DNA from: a virus | IMG/VR virus record: IMGVR_UViG_3300029309_000062 | Coordinates: 2,910 to 52,482 of that record | DNA: 49,573 nucleotides | Reading direction: 5' to 3' (one strand) | Part shown: one piece after another, positions 19,873 through 28,286 of the stretch | How the letters are laid out: each line of letters opens with the position of its first letter | How positions within the stretch are numbered: position 1 is the stretch's first letter | Notes under the pieces: model-generated | Databases searched by the model: none | Seen by the model: the letters and a program-made list of their open reading frames with translations, nothing else | What the model was told of the DNA's origin: nothing | Program-made: the position numbers and the translations under genes

Positions 19873-22254
19873 ATGGCAAAAATTACAAATACTTACAGTT
19901 CTTTTCCAGATCAGGTTGTACCTGATGAAGTTAAGCAAAGCATGGATTATGGCCGCCAGGTTGGTATGGCTATTGAAGGTGATTGGTTTAGCGGAACTAG
20001 ATCAGGGGTTGAAAATAGATTTAATACTAACTACAATAATTTTAGAATGCGTAGGTTGTATGCAAGAGCAGAACAACCTGTACAAAAATATAAAGATGAA
20101 TTAGCTATTAATGGTGACTTAAGCTACTTAAACTTGGACTGGAAGCCTGTACCTATAATACCTAAATTTGTAGACATTGTTGTTAATGGTATGGATGACA
20201 AGCTGTATGACATTAGAGCTTTTGCTCAAGATCCTGAGTCAAGACGTATTAGGTCTAAGTATGCTGAAGACATATTGAGAGATATGCAAGCTAAAGAGTT
20301 CTTAAATGAAATACAAGGTGTTTTAAGTATGGATTTATTTAATACAGACAATCCTGAAGAACTTCCAGAAAATAAAGATGAGCTTGATTTACATATGCAA
20401 TTAAGTTATAAGCAAGCAAGCGAAATAGCATGTGAACAGGCTATTAATAACACTTTAGAATTTAATAGATTTAATTTAAAGAAAAAACGTGTAATAGAAG
20501 ACTTAGTAATATTAGGTATTGGTTGTGTAAAAACTAACTGGAACAGAGCAGAAGGAGTTAAAGTAGATTATGTAGATCCATCTAAATTAGTTTATTCTTA
20601 TAGTGAAGATCCAAACTTTGAAGATCTTTGGTATGTTGGAGAAGTAAAAGCATTATCACTAGCTGATTGTAAGAAACAGTTTCCTAACTTAACTGATTCA
20701 GAGTTACAAAGACTACAAGAGTATCAAGGTAATGGTAATTTTTTATATAATTACAACGGTAGACGTGATGGTAATTATATTTATGTATTATACTTTGAAT
20801 ATAAAACCTATAGTGAACAAGTATTTAAAATAAAAAAGACTGCTACAGGTTTAGAAAAAGCTTTAGAAAAGCCAGATACATTTAATCCAGAAGAAAACGA
20901 TAATTTTGATAGAGTTAGTAGATCAATAGAAACACTTTATACTGGTGCTAAAGTTTTAGGATACGATATGATGTTAGACTGGGGACTTGCTAAAAATATG
21001 ACTAGGCCAAAGTCTAATTTAGTAAAGGTAAATATGAACTATAACATATGTTGTCCTAAAATGTATAATGGTAGAATAGAAAGCTTAGTAAGTCGTATGA
21101 TGGGCTTTGCCGATATGATACAATTAACTCATTTAAAAATACAACAAGTAATATCTAAAGTAATACCTGATGGTGTTTATCTAGATGTAGACGGTTTAGC
21201 AGAAGTAGATCTTGGAAATGGTACAACATATAATGCTAAAGAAGCTTTAAATATGTATTTCCAAACTGGTAGTATATTAGGTAGATCTATGACAACTGAT
21301 GGTGATCCTAATCCAGGTAGAATACCAATACAAGAATTAGTTAAAAGTGATGGTGGCAATAAAGTTACTTCACTTATAAACACTTATCAGTATTATCTAC
21401 AAATGATAAGAGATGTTACCGGGCTTAATGAAGCTAGAGATGGTAGTATGCCAAATTCAGACTCGTTAGTAGGTTTACAAAAACTAGCAGCTGCTAATTC
21501 AAATACAGCTACTAAACATATATTAAACTCTTATTTATATTTAACAGTTAAGACTTGTGAAAATATAGTACTTAGAACTTCTGACAGTATTGAGTTTGCT
21601 CTAACAGAGGAGGCTTTAAAAAATAGTATATCTACATGGAGTGTTGGTCAATTGCAAGATTTATCAAATATACACTTATACGACTTTGGTATTTATTTTG
21701 ATTTAGTACCAGATGAAACAGAAAAAGAACAATTAGAAGCTAATATACAAGCTGCATTGTCTAGTGGTAGTATAAACTTAGAAGATGCTATAGATATTAG
21801 ACAAATAAGAAATTTAAAGTTAGCTAATCAAATGATTAAGCTAAAACGTAAGAAAGCTGCTGAAGCTGCTCAAGCTGCTAATTTAGCAAACATACAAGCT
21901 CAAGGTCAAGCAAATGCTCAAGCTTCTGAAGCCGCTGCATTAGCAGAAGTACAAAAATCAGAAGCTCAACTAGATACTAAACTTAAATTTGAAAAAGGTA
22001 AAGCTAGTTTTGAAGTAGAACGTATGCGTGTTGAAGCTCAAATTAAACGTGAGTTAATGGATCTTGAATTTAACTACAACATGCAGTTAGGTCAGCAGAA
22101 AATAAACAGAGAAGCTGAACGTGAGCAAGACATTGAAAACAGAAAAGATAAAAGAGCTAAGATAATAGGCACTCAACAAAGTGCTATAGCTGATCAAAAG
22201 CAAAATAACTTATTACCCATAAATTTTGAGAATAATCAAGATTTAAATATTTAA
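19873..22254 (+). CDS. Portal protein (793 aa)
   Basis: It has the position and size of a podovirus or crAss-like portal, directly after terminase. Portal-like features are the wing/stem region with ILGIGCVKTNWNRAEGVKVD and the crown-side segment IRDVTGLNEARDGSMPNSDS. The C-terminal 150 residues are a long charged coiled coil (QAANLANIQAQGQANAQASE onward), probably the barrel inside the capsid. Portals form a 12-mer ring through which DNA passes. The start codon is ATG at 19873 after a short A-rich spacer. Confidence 0.85.
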   Translation: MAKITNTYSSFPDQVVPDEVKQSMDYGRQVGMAIEGDWFSGTRSGVENRFNTNYNNFRMRRLYARAEQPVQKYKDELAINGDLSYLNLDWKPVPIIPKFVDIVVNGMDDKLYDIRAFAQDPESRRIRSKYAEDILRDMQAKEFLNEIQGVLSMDLFNTDNPEELPENKDELDLHMQLSYKQASEIACEQAINNTLEFNRFNLKKKRVIEDLVILGIGCVKTNWNRAEGVKVDYVDPSKLVYSYSEDPNFEDLWYVGEVKALSLADCKKQFPNLTDSELQRLQEYQGNGNFLYNYNGRRDGNYIYVLYFEYKTYSEQVFKIKKTATGLEKALEKPDTFNPEENDNFDRVSRSIETLYTGAKVLGYDMMLDWGLAKNMTRPKSNLVKVNMNYNICCPKMYNGRIESLVSRMMGFADMIQLTHLKIQQVISKVIPDGVYLDVDGLAEVDLGNGTTYNAKEALNMYFQTGSILGRSMTTDGDPNPGRIPIQELVKSDGGNKVTSLINTYQYYLQMIRDVTGLNEARDGSMPNSDSLVGLQKLAAANSNTATKHILNSYLYLTVKTCENIVLRTSDSIEFALTEEALKNSISTWSVGQLQDLSNIHLYDFGIYFDLVPDETEKEQLEANIQAALSSGSINLEDAIDIRQIRNLKLANQMIKLKRKKAAEAAQAANLANIQAQGQANAQASEAAALAEVQKSEAQLDTKLKFEKGKASFEVERMRVEAQIKRELMDLEFNYNMQLGQQKINREAEREQDIENRKDKRAKIIGTQQSAIADQKQNNLLPINFENNQDLNI

Positions 22255-22258
22255 TAAC

Positions 22259-22275
22259 TTATATTATATTATATT
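22259..22275 (+). repeat. TTATA pentamer leader before the scaffold gene
   Basis: Three TTATA units and TT stand directly before the ATG. The same 17 bases precede the gene at 25462, so this is a recurring translation leader without a Shine-Dalgarno sequence. Confidence 0.65.
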
Positions 22276-23451
22276 ATGTCAAAAATAAAAACAGAAGCAG
22301 AGGTGGATACAAAACAGCCTTTGAAAATGAAAAGAAAACCTGGTAGACCTAAGAAGTTAACTCAGGAAAAGAAAGTAACTAAATTAGAAATAAAAGAAGA
22401 TGCCGTTCCAGAGCAAAGCACAGGAGTCGTGGATGCGAATAAACAAACCGAAGATGTGGAAAAAGTGGAGGAGAGAGCACCCGAGCCAAGACTTGAAGAA
22501 ATTACCAAAGAGGTCGAGAACAAAGATGAGAACAAAGAGATCGAGGTAATACAAGAAAAACCTGTAGAACAAGAAGCTAAAGAATTACAAAAACAGGCTA
22601 ATGAAGCTATAAGAGATGAAAAAATCTCTGGTGCAGAATTACCTGAAAATGTAGAAAAGCTTATAAACTTTATGAAAGATACAGGTGGAACTGTTGAAGA
22701 TTATGTTACTTTAAATAAAGATTATAACAAGTATGATGATAAATTACTTGTAAGAGAATATTATAAAAAAACTAGACCGCATCTTAACGAAGAAGAGGTT
22801 TCTTTTATTATGGAAGATAACTTTTCTTACGATGAAGAAGCGGACGAAGAAAGATTTGTACGTAAGCAAAAGCTTGCATACAAAGAAGAAGTTGCGAAAG
22901 CCAAGAACTTTTTAGAGCAAATGAAGAGTAAATATTATGATGAAATCAAGTTGAGGCCATCTGTTACTAACGAGCAGAAAAAAGCTATGGACTTTTTCCA
23001 ACGATACAACCAAGAACAACAACAAATAACAGCTAAAAGAAATGAGTTTGTAAACAATACAAAAAACTTTTTTCAAGAACAATTCAAAGGTTTTGAATTT
23101 AATGTTGGAGAAAAAGCTTTTAGATACAGTGTTTCAAACCCACAAGATATGATAAACAACCAAACTGATGTTTCTAAATTTATAAGTAAATTTACTGATA
23201 AAGAAGGTAACATAACAAATATGGAAGATTATCACAAAGCTATTTACGCAGCTAGAAATGCTGATAGATTAGCACAACATTTCTATGAGCAAGGTAAAGC
23301 CGATGCTACTAGAGATGTTATAGCAAAATCTAAAAACATTAATAATGAGGCTAGACCGGTTGCTACTGAGTCAACAATGCCTAATGGCTGGAAAGTAAAA
23401 GCGATAACTGGAGTTGATAGTTCAAAGTTGAAAATTAAGAAAAAATCATAA
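22276..23451 (+). CDS. Putative capsid scaffolding protein (391 aa)
   Basis: The protein lies between portal and capsid genes, the usual site of the scaffold. It is strongly charged and largely helical: an N-terminal Lys/Pro stretch (LKMKRKPGRPKK, an AT-hook-like GRPKK), then Glu/Lys-rich helices (EEITKEVENKDENKEIEV) and long coiled-coil regions. The end is basic (SKLKIKKKS), as in scaffolds whose C-terminus binds the capsid protein. Assignment is from context and composition. Confidence 0.7.
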   Translation: MSKIKTEAEVDTKQPLKMKRKPGRPKKLTQEKKVTKLEIKEDAVPEQSTGVVDANKQTEDVEKVEERAPEPRLEEITKEVENKDENKEIEVIQEKPVEQEAKELQKQANEAIRDEKISGAELPENVEKLINFMKDTGGTVEDYVTLNKDYNKYDDKLLVREYYKKTRPHLNEEEVSFIMEDNFSYDEEADEERFVRKQKLAYKEEVAKAKNFLEQMKSKYYDEIKLRPSVTNEQKKAMDFFQRYNQEQQQITAKRNEFVNNTKNFFQEQFKGFEFNVGEKAFRYSVSNPQDMINNQTDVSKFISKFTDKEGNITNMEDYHKAIYAARNADRLAQHFYEQGKADATRDVIAKSKNINNEARPVATESTMPNGWKVKAITGVDSSKLKIKKKS

Positions 23452-23466
23452 TAAAAAAATACAAAA

Positions 23467-24945
23467 ATGAGTTTTGTAAATGGAGGATCGTTCCCTGCAT
23501 CAATTACGCCAATGCCAAATCAGGTTACCGTACAGGATAACTATATTGATTTTGCTGACACTAATTTCGATACATGGGCACAACAATATCTACCTGAGTT
23601 ATATGAGCAAGAGGTAGAAAGATATGGAAACAGAACATTAGCTGGTTTCCTACGAATGGTTGGCGCTGAAATGCCAATGACATCGGATCAAGTAATTTGG
23701 TCTGAACAAAATAGATTACACATCGCGTATGATAATTGTGCTGTTGCAGCTAATGCTGGTTCAAGTATTACAATTACTATTACTAAAGGTGCAGATAATC
23801 CAGCTACATCAGCTATTAGAAACGGTAATACAATTTTAATTACCGATAATGCTACAGGTTTAGCTTCTGCTAAAGCTTTAGTAGTTGATAGAACTTCTGG
23901 AGGTACTACAGATGGTTATACAATTGACTGTGTTGTATATGAAACTAATGCTGCTGGTGTACCTGCTGCTATCACTGGAGGTACTTGTAGCTTATTCGTA
24001 TACGGATCTGAATTTCCAAAAGGAAGTAACGGAATGTCTGGAGCTATTGAGCCAGGTTTCACGAGATACTTTAACTCACCAATTATCTTAAAAGATAATT
24101 ATGAGTTAAGTGGATCTGATACTGCTCAAATAGGTTGGATCGAAGTTGCTACTGAAGACGGAACATCTGGTTATTTGTGGTACTTAAAGTCTGAATCTGA
24201 AACAAGATTAAGATTTGAAGATTACTTAGAAATGGCTATGGTTGAAGGTGAACTTCAACCTAACACAGTAGCTTTTGGTGCTGAGTTTGGACCAAGTGGT
24301 GCTTCTCAGAACATTAAAGGTTCTGAAGGTTTATTTGCTGCTATTGAAAAAAGAGGTAATGTATTCTCTGGTTTTGCTGGTGCTGCTGCTCCTGGTTCAG
24401 GTGCATTAGGAGATTTCGATGAGATCTTAAAGCAATTAGACAAGCAAGGTGCTATTGAAGAAAACATGTTATTCTTATCAAGAGAAACTGCTCTAGATTT
24501 TGATGATATGTTAGCTGCTACTAACGGTGGTTATGCTTCAACTAATGCTGCTTCTTACGGTTTATTTGATAACGAAGCTGAAATGGCTCTTAACTTTGGA
24601 TTTTCAGGTTTTAGAAGAGGTTCTTATGACTTCTATAAAACTGATTGGAAATACTTAAATGATGCAACAACAAGAGGTTTATCTAAAGCTATTGATGGTG
24701 TATTAATTCCAGCTGGAACTTCTACAGTGTATGATCAAATGTTAGGATCAAACATCAGACGTCCTTTCTTACACGTAAGATATAGAGCTTCTGAAACTGA
24801 AGATAGAAGATTTAAAGCTTGGATCACTGGATCTGTTGGTGGTGCTTACACTACTGATTTAGATACTATGAGAGTTAATTTCTTATCTGAAAGATGTTTA
24901 ATTACACAAGCTGCTAACAACTTCGTATTGTTCAAAGGAGCTTAA
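23467..24945 (+). CDS. Major capsid protein (492 aa)
   Basis: The protein follows the scaffold and has the size and composition of an HK97-fold capsid subunit, similar in length to crAss-like capsid proteins. The N-terminal helix region contains FADTNFDTWAQQYLPELYEQ. A mid-protein Gly/Ala/Thr-rich part (SSITITITKGADNPATSAIR) looks like an inserted beta domain. The last third (FGFSGFRRGSYDFYKTDWKY, then MRVNFLSERCLITQAANNFV) resembles the P- and A-domain ends. Codons are strongly biased towards the AT-rich optimum, consistent with very high expression. Confidence 0.87.
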   Translation: MSFVNGGSFPASITPMPNQVTVQDNYIDFADTNFDTWAQQYLPELYEQEVERYGNRTLAGFLRMVGAEMPMTSDQVIWSEQNRLHIAYDNCAVAANAGSSITITITKGADNPATSAIRNGNTILITDNATGLASAKALVVDRTSGGTTDGYTIDCVVYETNAAGVPAAITGGTCSLFVYGSEFPKGSNGMSGAIEPGFTRYFNSPIILKDNYELSGSDTAQIGWIEVATEDGTSGYLWYLKSESETRLRFEDYLEMAMVEGELQPNTVAFGAEFGPSGASQNIKGSEGLFAAIEKRGNVFSGFAGAAAPGSGALGDFDEILKQLDKQGAIEENMLFLSRETALDFDDMLAATNGGYASTNAASYGLFDNEAEMALNFGFSGFRRGSYDFYKTDWKYLNDATTRGLSKAIDGVLIPAGTSTVYDQMLGSNIRRPFLHVRYRASETEDRRFKAWITGSVGGAYTTDLDTMRVNFLSERCLITQAANNFVLFKGA

Positions 24946-24975
24946 TTATTTATTAACATTTAAAAGATAGAAATT

Positions 24976-25401
24976 ATGAGTTCATTTTTAAAATTAAACA
25001 ACGCAGCTAATAATAAATTTATTAACTGTGACAATGTAGTAAACATTCAAGCTGCAATTTCAGGTTCAGGTGCTACTGCTGTAGCTACTGTAAACATAGT
25101 TTACAATATACCTACTGCAGCTGGAGAAGCTAACGAAGGTGGTTTACTTCAAACTATAGTAACTTATGCTGCTCCAGGTACTAGTAATGAGTACACTGGA
25201 TTTACTGCTGCTACTTTGCAATCTCACTTTGAGGATGCAATTATGGAAATGCAAAATCCAGAAGCTAAAGCTGGTAAAGGTAATTATACTGGTTTTAAAG
25301 TGCTAAGTAGTATAGTTGGTGTTAAAGTAACTGCTACAGATGCTCCATTAACGGACGCTGTACCTACTATTACACAAGGACATACTGCTAACTTAGCATA
25401 A
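24976..25401 (+). CDS. Head decoration or minor head protein (141 aa)
   Basis: This small Ala/Thr/Gly-rich protein (NIQAAISGSGATAVATVNIV) comes directly after the capsid gene and before a strong terminator, so it shares the capsid transcript and should be made in high amounts. It is beta-rich by composition. A capsid decoration or head-fibre role is inferred from place and abundance only. Confidence 0.6.
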   Translation: MSSFLKLNNAANNKFINCDNVVNIQAAISGSGATAVATVNIVYNIPTAAGEANEGGLLQTIVTYAAPGTSNEYTGFTAATLQSHFEDAIMEMQNPEAKAGKGNYTGFKVLSSIVGVKVTATDAPLTDAVPTITQGHTANLA

Positions 25402-25415
25402 CATGTTCATAATAA

Positions 25416-25440
25416 GATCCCGCTTCGGCGGGGTCTTTAT
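25416..25440 (+). terminator. Rho-independent terminator after the capsid genes
   Basis: An 8-base stem (gatcccgc/gcggggtc, one G-T pair) closes a ttcg tetraloop and is followed by tttat. It stands 15 bases after the stop of the 141-residue protein. The T-run is short, so partial read-through to the next genes is likely. Confidence 0.85.
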
Positions 25441-25444
25441 TAAT

Positions 25445-25461
25445 TTATATTATATTATATT
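25445..25461 (+). repeat. TTATA pentamer leader, second copy
   Basis: The 17 bases are identical to those at 22259-22275 and abut the ATG of the 262-residue protein, right after the terminator. Confidence 0.65.
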
Positions 25462-26250
25462 ATGGAAGAAACAAAAACAAAAAAGGCTCCAGTCAAGAAG
25501 GCTGCAGCACCAGTAGATAACTGGGAATACAAAGATAGAAACTATTACTTAATAGGTAATAAAACACCGTTAACATATACTTTACCAAGTAAGCACTCTA
25601 AAAGATACCCTTTAGTTTGGTTTGATCCAGAGCAAGGATATGAAAGAGAAATGAGATATGCTACTAATATGAAAAGTATATTTGTTGATGAACAAAAAGG
25701 ATCAGCCACTTTAAAGCATGTAGTTTTTGATAGTGGTCATTTACATGTTCCAAAAGAAAAAAGAAATTTACAAGAGTTCTTAGAACATCATCCTCATAAA
25801 GGAATAGTGTTTCAAGAGTTTGATCCAATAGTAGAAGCAGAAGATCAGTTTGAAGATTTACAATACGAAATACAAGCTATGAATATGGCTTACGAAATGG
25901 ATATTGAACAAGCTGAAGCAATATTAAGAGTTGAGTTTGGATCATCTGTTACTTCTTTATCATCTAAAGAATTAAGAAGAGATTTGTTATTATTTGCAAA
26001 GAGAAATCCAGAGTTATTTATTAACTTAGCAAATGATGAAAATGTAGTTCTTAGAAACTTCGCTATCCGAGCTGTTGAAGAAAGAATAATAGATCTATCA
26101 CAAGATCAAAGAAGCTTTACTTGGAAGAGCAACGGTAGAAAATTAATGAATATTCCGTTTGATGAAAACCCATATTCAGCTATGGCTGCTTGGTTTAAAA
26201 CCGACGAAGGCATGGAAGTTTATAAATCAATAGAGAAAAAATTCAAATAA
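25462..26250 (+). CDS. Conserved-type structural module protein (262 aa)
   Basis: It starts with a Lys/Ala/Pro tail (MEETKTKKAPVKKAAAPVDN), followed by a beta region (RNYYLIGNKTPLTYTLPSKH) and a helical second half (EAILRVEFGSSVTSLSSKEL and RDLLLFAKRNPELFINLAND). It lies between two terminators, so it may have its own level of expression. Proteins of this kind occupy the same place in related phages, without a known function. Possibly a neck or capsid-vertex component. Confidence 0.65.
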   Translation: MEETKTKKAPVKKAAAPVDNWEYKDRNYYLIGNKTPLTYTLPSKHSKRYPLVWFDPEQGYEREMRYATNMKSIFVDEQKGSATLKHVVFDSGHLHVPKEKRNLQEFLEHHPHKGIVFQEFDPIVEAEDQFEDLQYEIQAMNMAYEMDIEQAEAILRVEFGSSVTSLSSKELRRDLLLFAKRNPELFINLANDENVVLRNFAIRAVEERIIDLSQDQRSFTWKSNGRKLMNIPFDENPYSAMAAWFKTDEGMEVYKSIEKKFK

Positions 26251-26270
26251 CAAGTGATTATAATTACTAT

Positions 26271-26296
26271 GGGGCCGCAGCTAGCGGTCCCTTTTT
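26271..26296 (+). terminator. Rho-independent terminator before the connector genes
   Basis: An 8-base stem (ggggccgc/gcggtccc, one G-T pair) encloses agcta and is followed directly by five Ts. It is a canonical terminator located 20 bases after the preceding stop. Confidence 0.9.
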
Positions 26297-26307
26297 AAAA
26301 TATTAAA

Positions 26308-27054
26308 ATGGCATTAAACGTAAACACTGTATACACTACTGTCCTTACTATTCTTAACAAAGAACAAAGAGGTTTCTTAACACCTTATGAGTTTAACAAC
26401 TTAGGTAGACAAGTACAATTAGAAATATTTGAAAGTTACTTTGAAAACTTAAATCAAATGTTGAGACAACCTAGCAACGATACAGAGTATGCAAACAGAG
26501 TTAAATTGCTAGAAGAAAAAATAGCTACATTTGAAACACAAGCCACTGCAACTGTAGCTTTATCCGGTATATTCGGTCAAACAACATTACCTTCTGATGT
26601 TCATAGATTTGGTATGTTAGAATATACAGACAGTGCTAAACTTCCAGTTGAAGTTGAAAAATTATCACGTCACGAGTTTTTACAAGCTAGACGTTCTCAG
26701 TTAACATCACCTACAAGCAGTCACCCAATATGTTATTTGGAGGGAAACACATTAAATATATTACCAGGTATAGCCACAGCAGCTGCTAATGCAGCTAACG
26801 GTACAGGTGCTCAAAGTTATATTATAGAATACGTTAAAAAACCTGCTGACCCAGTATTCGGTTTTACAATTAACAGTGTAGGTGGATATGTATATGCTCC
26901 TGGTTCTTCTACTGATTTTGAAATATCAGATGTAGATCAAACTGAACTTATATTAAAAATATTAATGTACGCTGGTGTCATAGTAAGAGATCAGGAAATA
27001 GTACAACAAGCTGCTCAAGCTGCAGTTGCACAAGATTCACTAGAACAAAGTTAA
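26308..27054 (+). CDS. Head-tail connector or neck protein (248 aa)
   Basis: The N-terminus MALNVNTVYTTVLTILNKEQ continues RGFLTPYEFNNLGRQVQLEI, a helical pattern seen in podovirus adaptor proteins that dock under the portal. The second part (PICYLEGNTLNILPGIATAA, then YIIEYVKKPADPVFG) is beta-rich, and the end is helical. It is the first gene of the tail-completion series. The adaptor role is inferred from position. Confidence 0.6.
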   Translation: MALNVNTVYTTVLTILNKEQRGFLTPYEFNNLGRQVQLEIFESYFENLNQMLRQPSNDTEYANRVKLLEEKIATFETQATATVALSGIFGQTTLPSDVHRFGMLEYTDSAKLPVEVEKLSRHEFLQARRSQLTSPTSSHPICYLEGNTLNILPGIATAAANAANGTGAQSYIIEYVKKPADPVFGFTINSVGGYVYAPGSSTDFEISDVDQTELILKILMYAGVIVRDQEIVQQAAQAAVAQDSLEQS

Positions 27055-27060
27055 TAAATT

Positions 27061-28281
27061 ATGCCAAATAAAACAGCAGCAACAATTCCACTAACTGAAA
27101 ATGATCAGCAGTATTATTCAGGACAATACGGTCCGTTGCAAAATACTACTGGTGGTACAAAAGATGTATGGGAGTTTCCAGATTTAAACACAACACTTAT
27201 AAGTAATTTTGATGCTATAGGAGGCGCTCAAGTAAGAGATACTGGTAACTTTGCTGTTCATGCTCTAGCTACTGGAAAAACTGTTCCTAGCGCTGCTAAC
27301 TTAATTACACCTAGCAATGTTATTGTAACTGACACTACTAATAATACTATAAAGATAAGTCCAGCTATTGCTAACGGACAATTTATATTTTTAGATTTAA
27401 CAGACATAGCTACAGGTGACAACTACGGTAGTTATAGCTATTTAACGCTAAATGATATTATAAGTAATTTTCAATTAGCGTATACAGGCAATGGTCAAAT
27501 ACTAACTCAAGTAAGTAGAAGCCAAATATTGTTTCATACTAGAAGAGCTATGCAAGAACTATCTTATGATGTTTTAAAAGCTTATAAATCACAAGAATTA
27601 ACTGTACCTACTAATTTAACTGTACCAATACCAAGAGACTATGTTAATTATACTAATGTATCTTGGGCAGATCAATTAGGTATATTGCACACTATATATC
27701 CATTATGGGGATTAAGTGGTAATCCTGATGAACTTCCTATAATTGATGGTGCTACTGGTGTACCTACACAAAGCTCTTATGGAAATAACTTAGAAGCTTC
27801 ACAGTCTGTTATAGAAGATAGATGGAAAGATGCAAACGATAGAGAAGTTGTAGGCGATTATGATCCATTTGATGATAGTGGAGTTTATAATTATCAATGG
27901 TGGAAACAAGCTTATGGTGGTAGATACGGTTTAGATCCTGAAACTACACAAAGAAATGGTTGGTTTAGTATAAATCAAAGAACAGGTATGTTTACTTTTA
28001 GCGCTAGCTTAGTCGGACAAGTAATACAGTTAAGTTATATATCTGATGGATTAAGTATTGATTTTAATAGTATTGTACCTAAACTTGCTGAAGAAGCTTT
28101 TTATGCGCAGATATTGTATAGAATTGCTATGACTAGAAACGATGTAGATGGTGGAACTAAAGCTTTTTTAAAAAGAGATTCATATGTTAAAACAAGAAAC
28201 GCCAAATTAAGATTATCTGAATTAAAACTAGATGAGATAGTTCAAATATTTAGAGGTCAGTCTAAATGGATTAAACATTAA
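27061..28281 (+). CDS. Tail tubular or adaptor protein (406 aa)
   Basis: The centre has SRSQILFHTRRAMQELSYDV followed by KAYKSQELTVPTNLTVPIPR, a pattern typical of gp11/gatekeeper-like tail completion proteins. The C-terminal region (GRYGLDPETTQRNGWFSINQ, then IAMTRNDVDGGTKAFLKRDS) is conserved-looking. It lies 6 bases after the previous gene and immediately before the long stabilisation protein. It probably forms a ring in the short tail. Confidence 0.65.
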   Translation: MPNKTAATIPLTENDQQYYSGQYGPLQNTTGGTKDVWEFPDLNTTLISNFDAIGGAQVRDTGNFAVHALATGKTVPSAANLITPSNVIVTDTTNNTIKISPAIANGQFIFLDLTDIATGDNYGSYSYLTLNDIISNFQLAYTGNGQILTQVSRSQILFHTRRAMQELSYDVLKAYKSQELTVPTNLTVPIPRDYVNYTNVSWADQLGILHTIYPLWGLSGNPDELPIIDGATGVPTQSSYGNNLEASQSVIEDRWKDANDREVVGDYDPFDDSGVYNYQWWKQAYGGRYGLDPETTQRNGWFSINQRTGMFTFSASLVGQVIQLSYISDGLSIDFNSIVPKLAEEAFYAQILYRIAMTRNDVDGGTKAFLKRDSYVKTRNAKLRLSELKLDEIVQIFRGQSKWIKH

Positions 28282-28286
28282 ATTAA

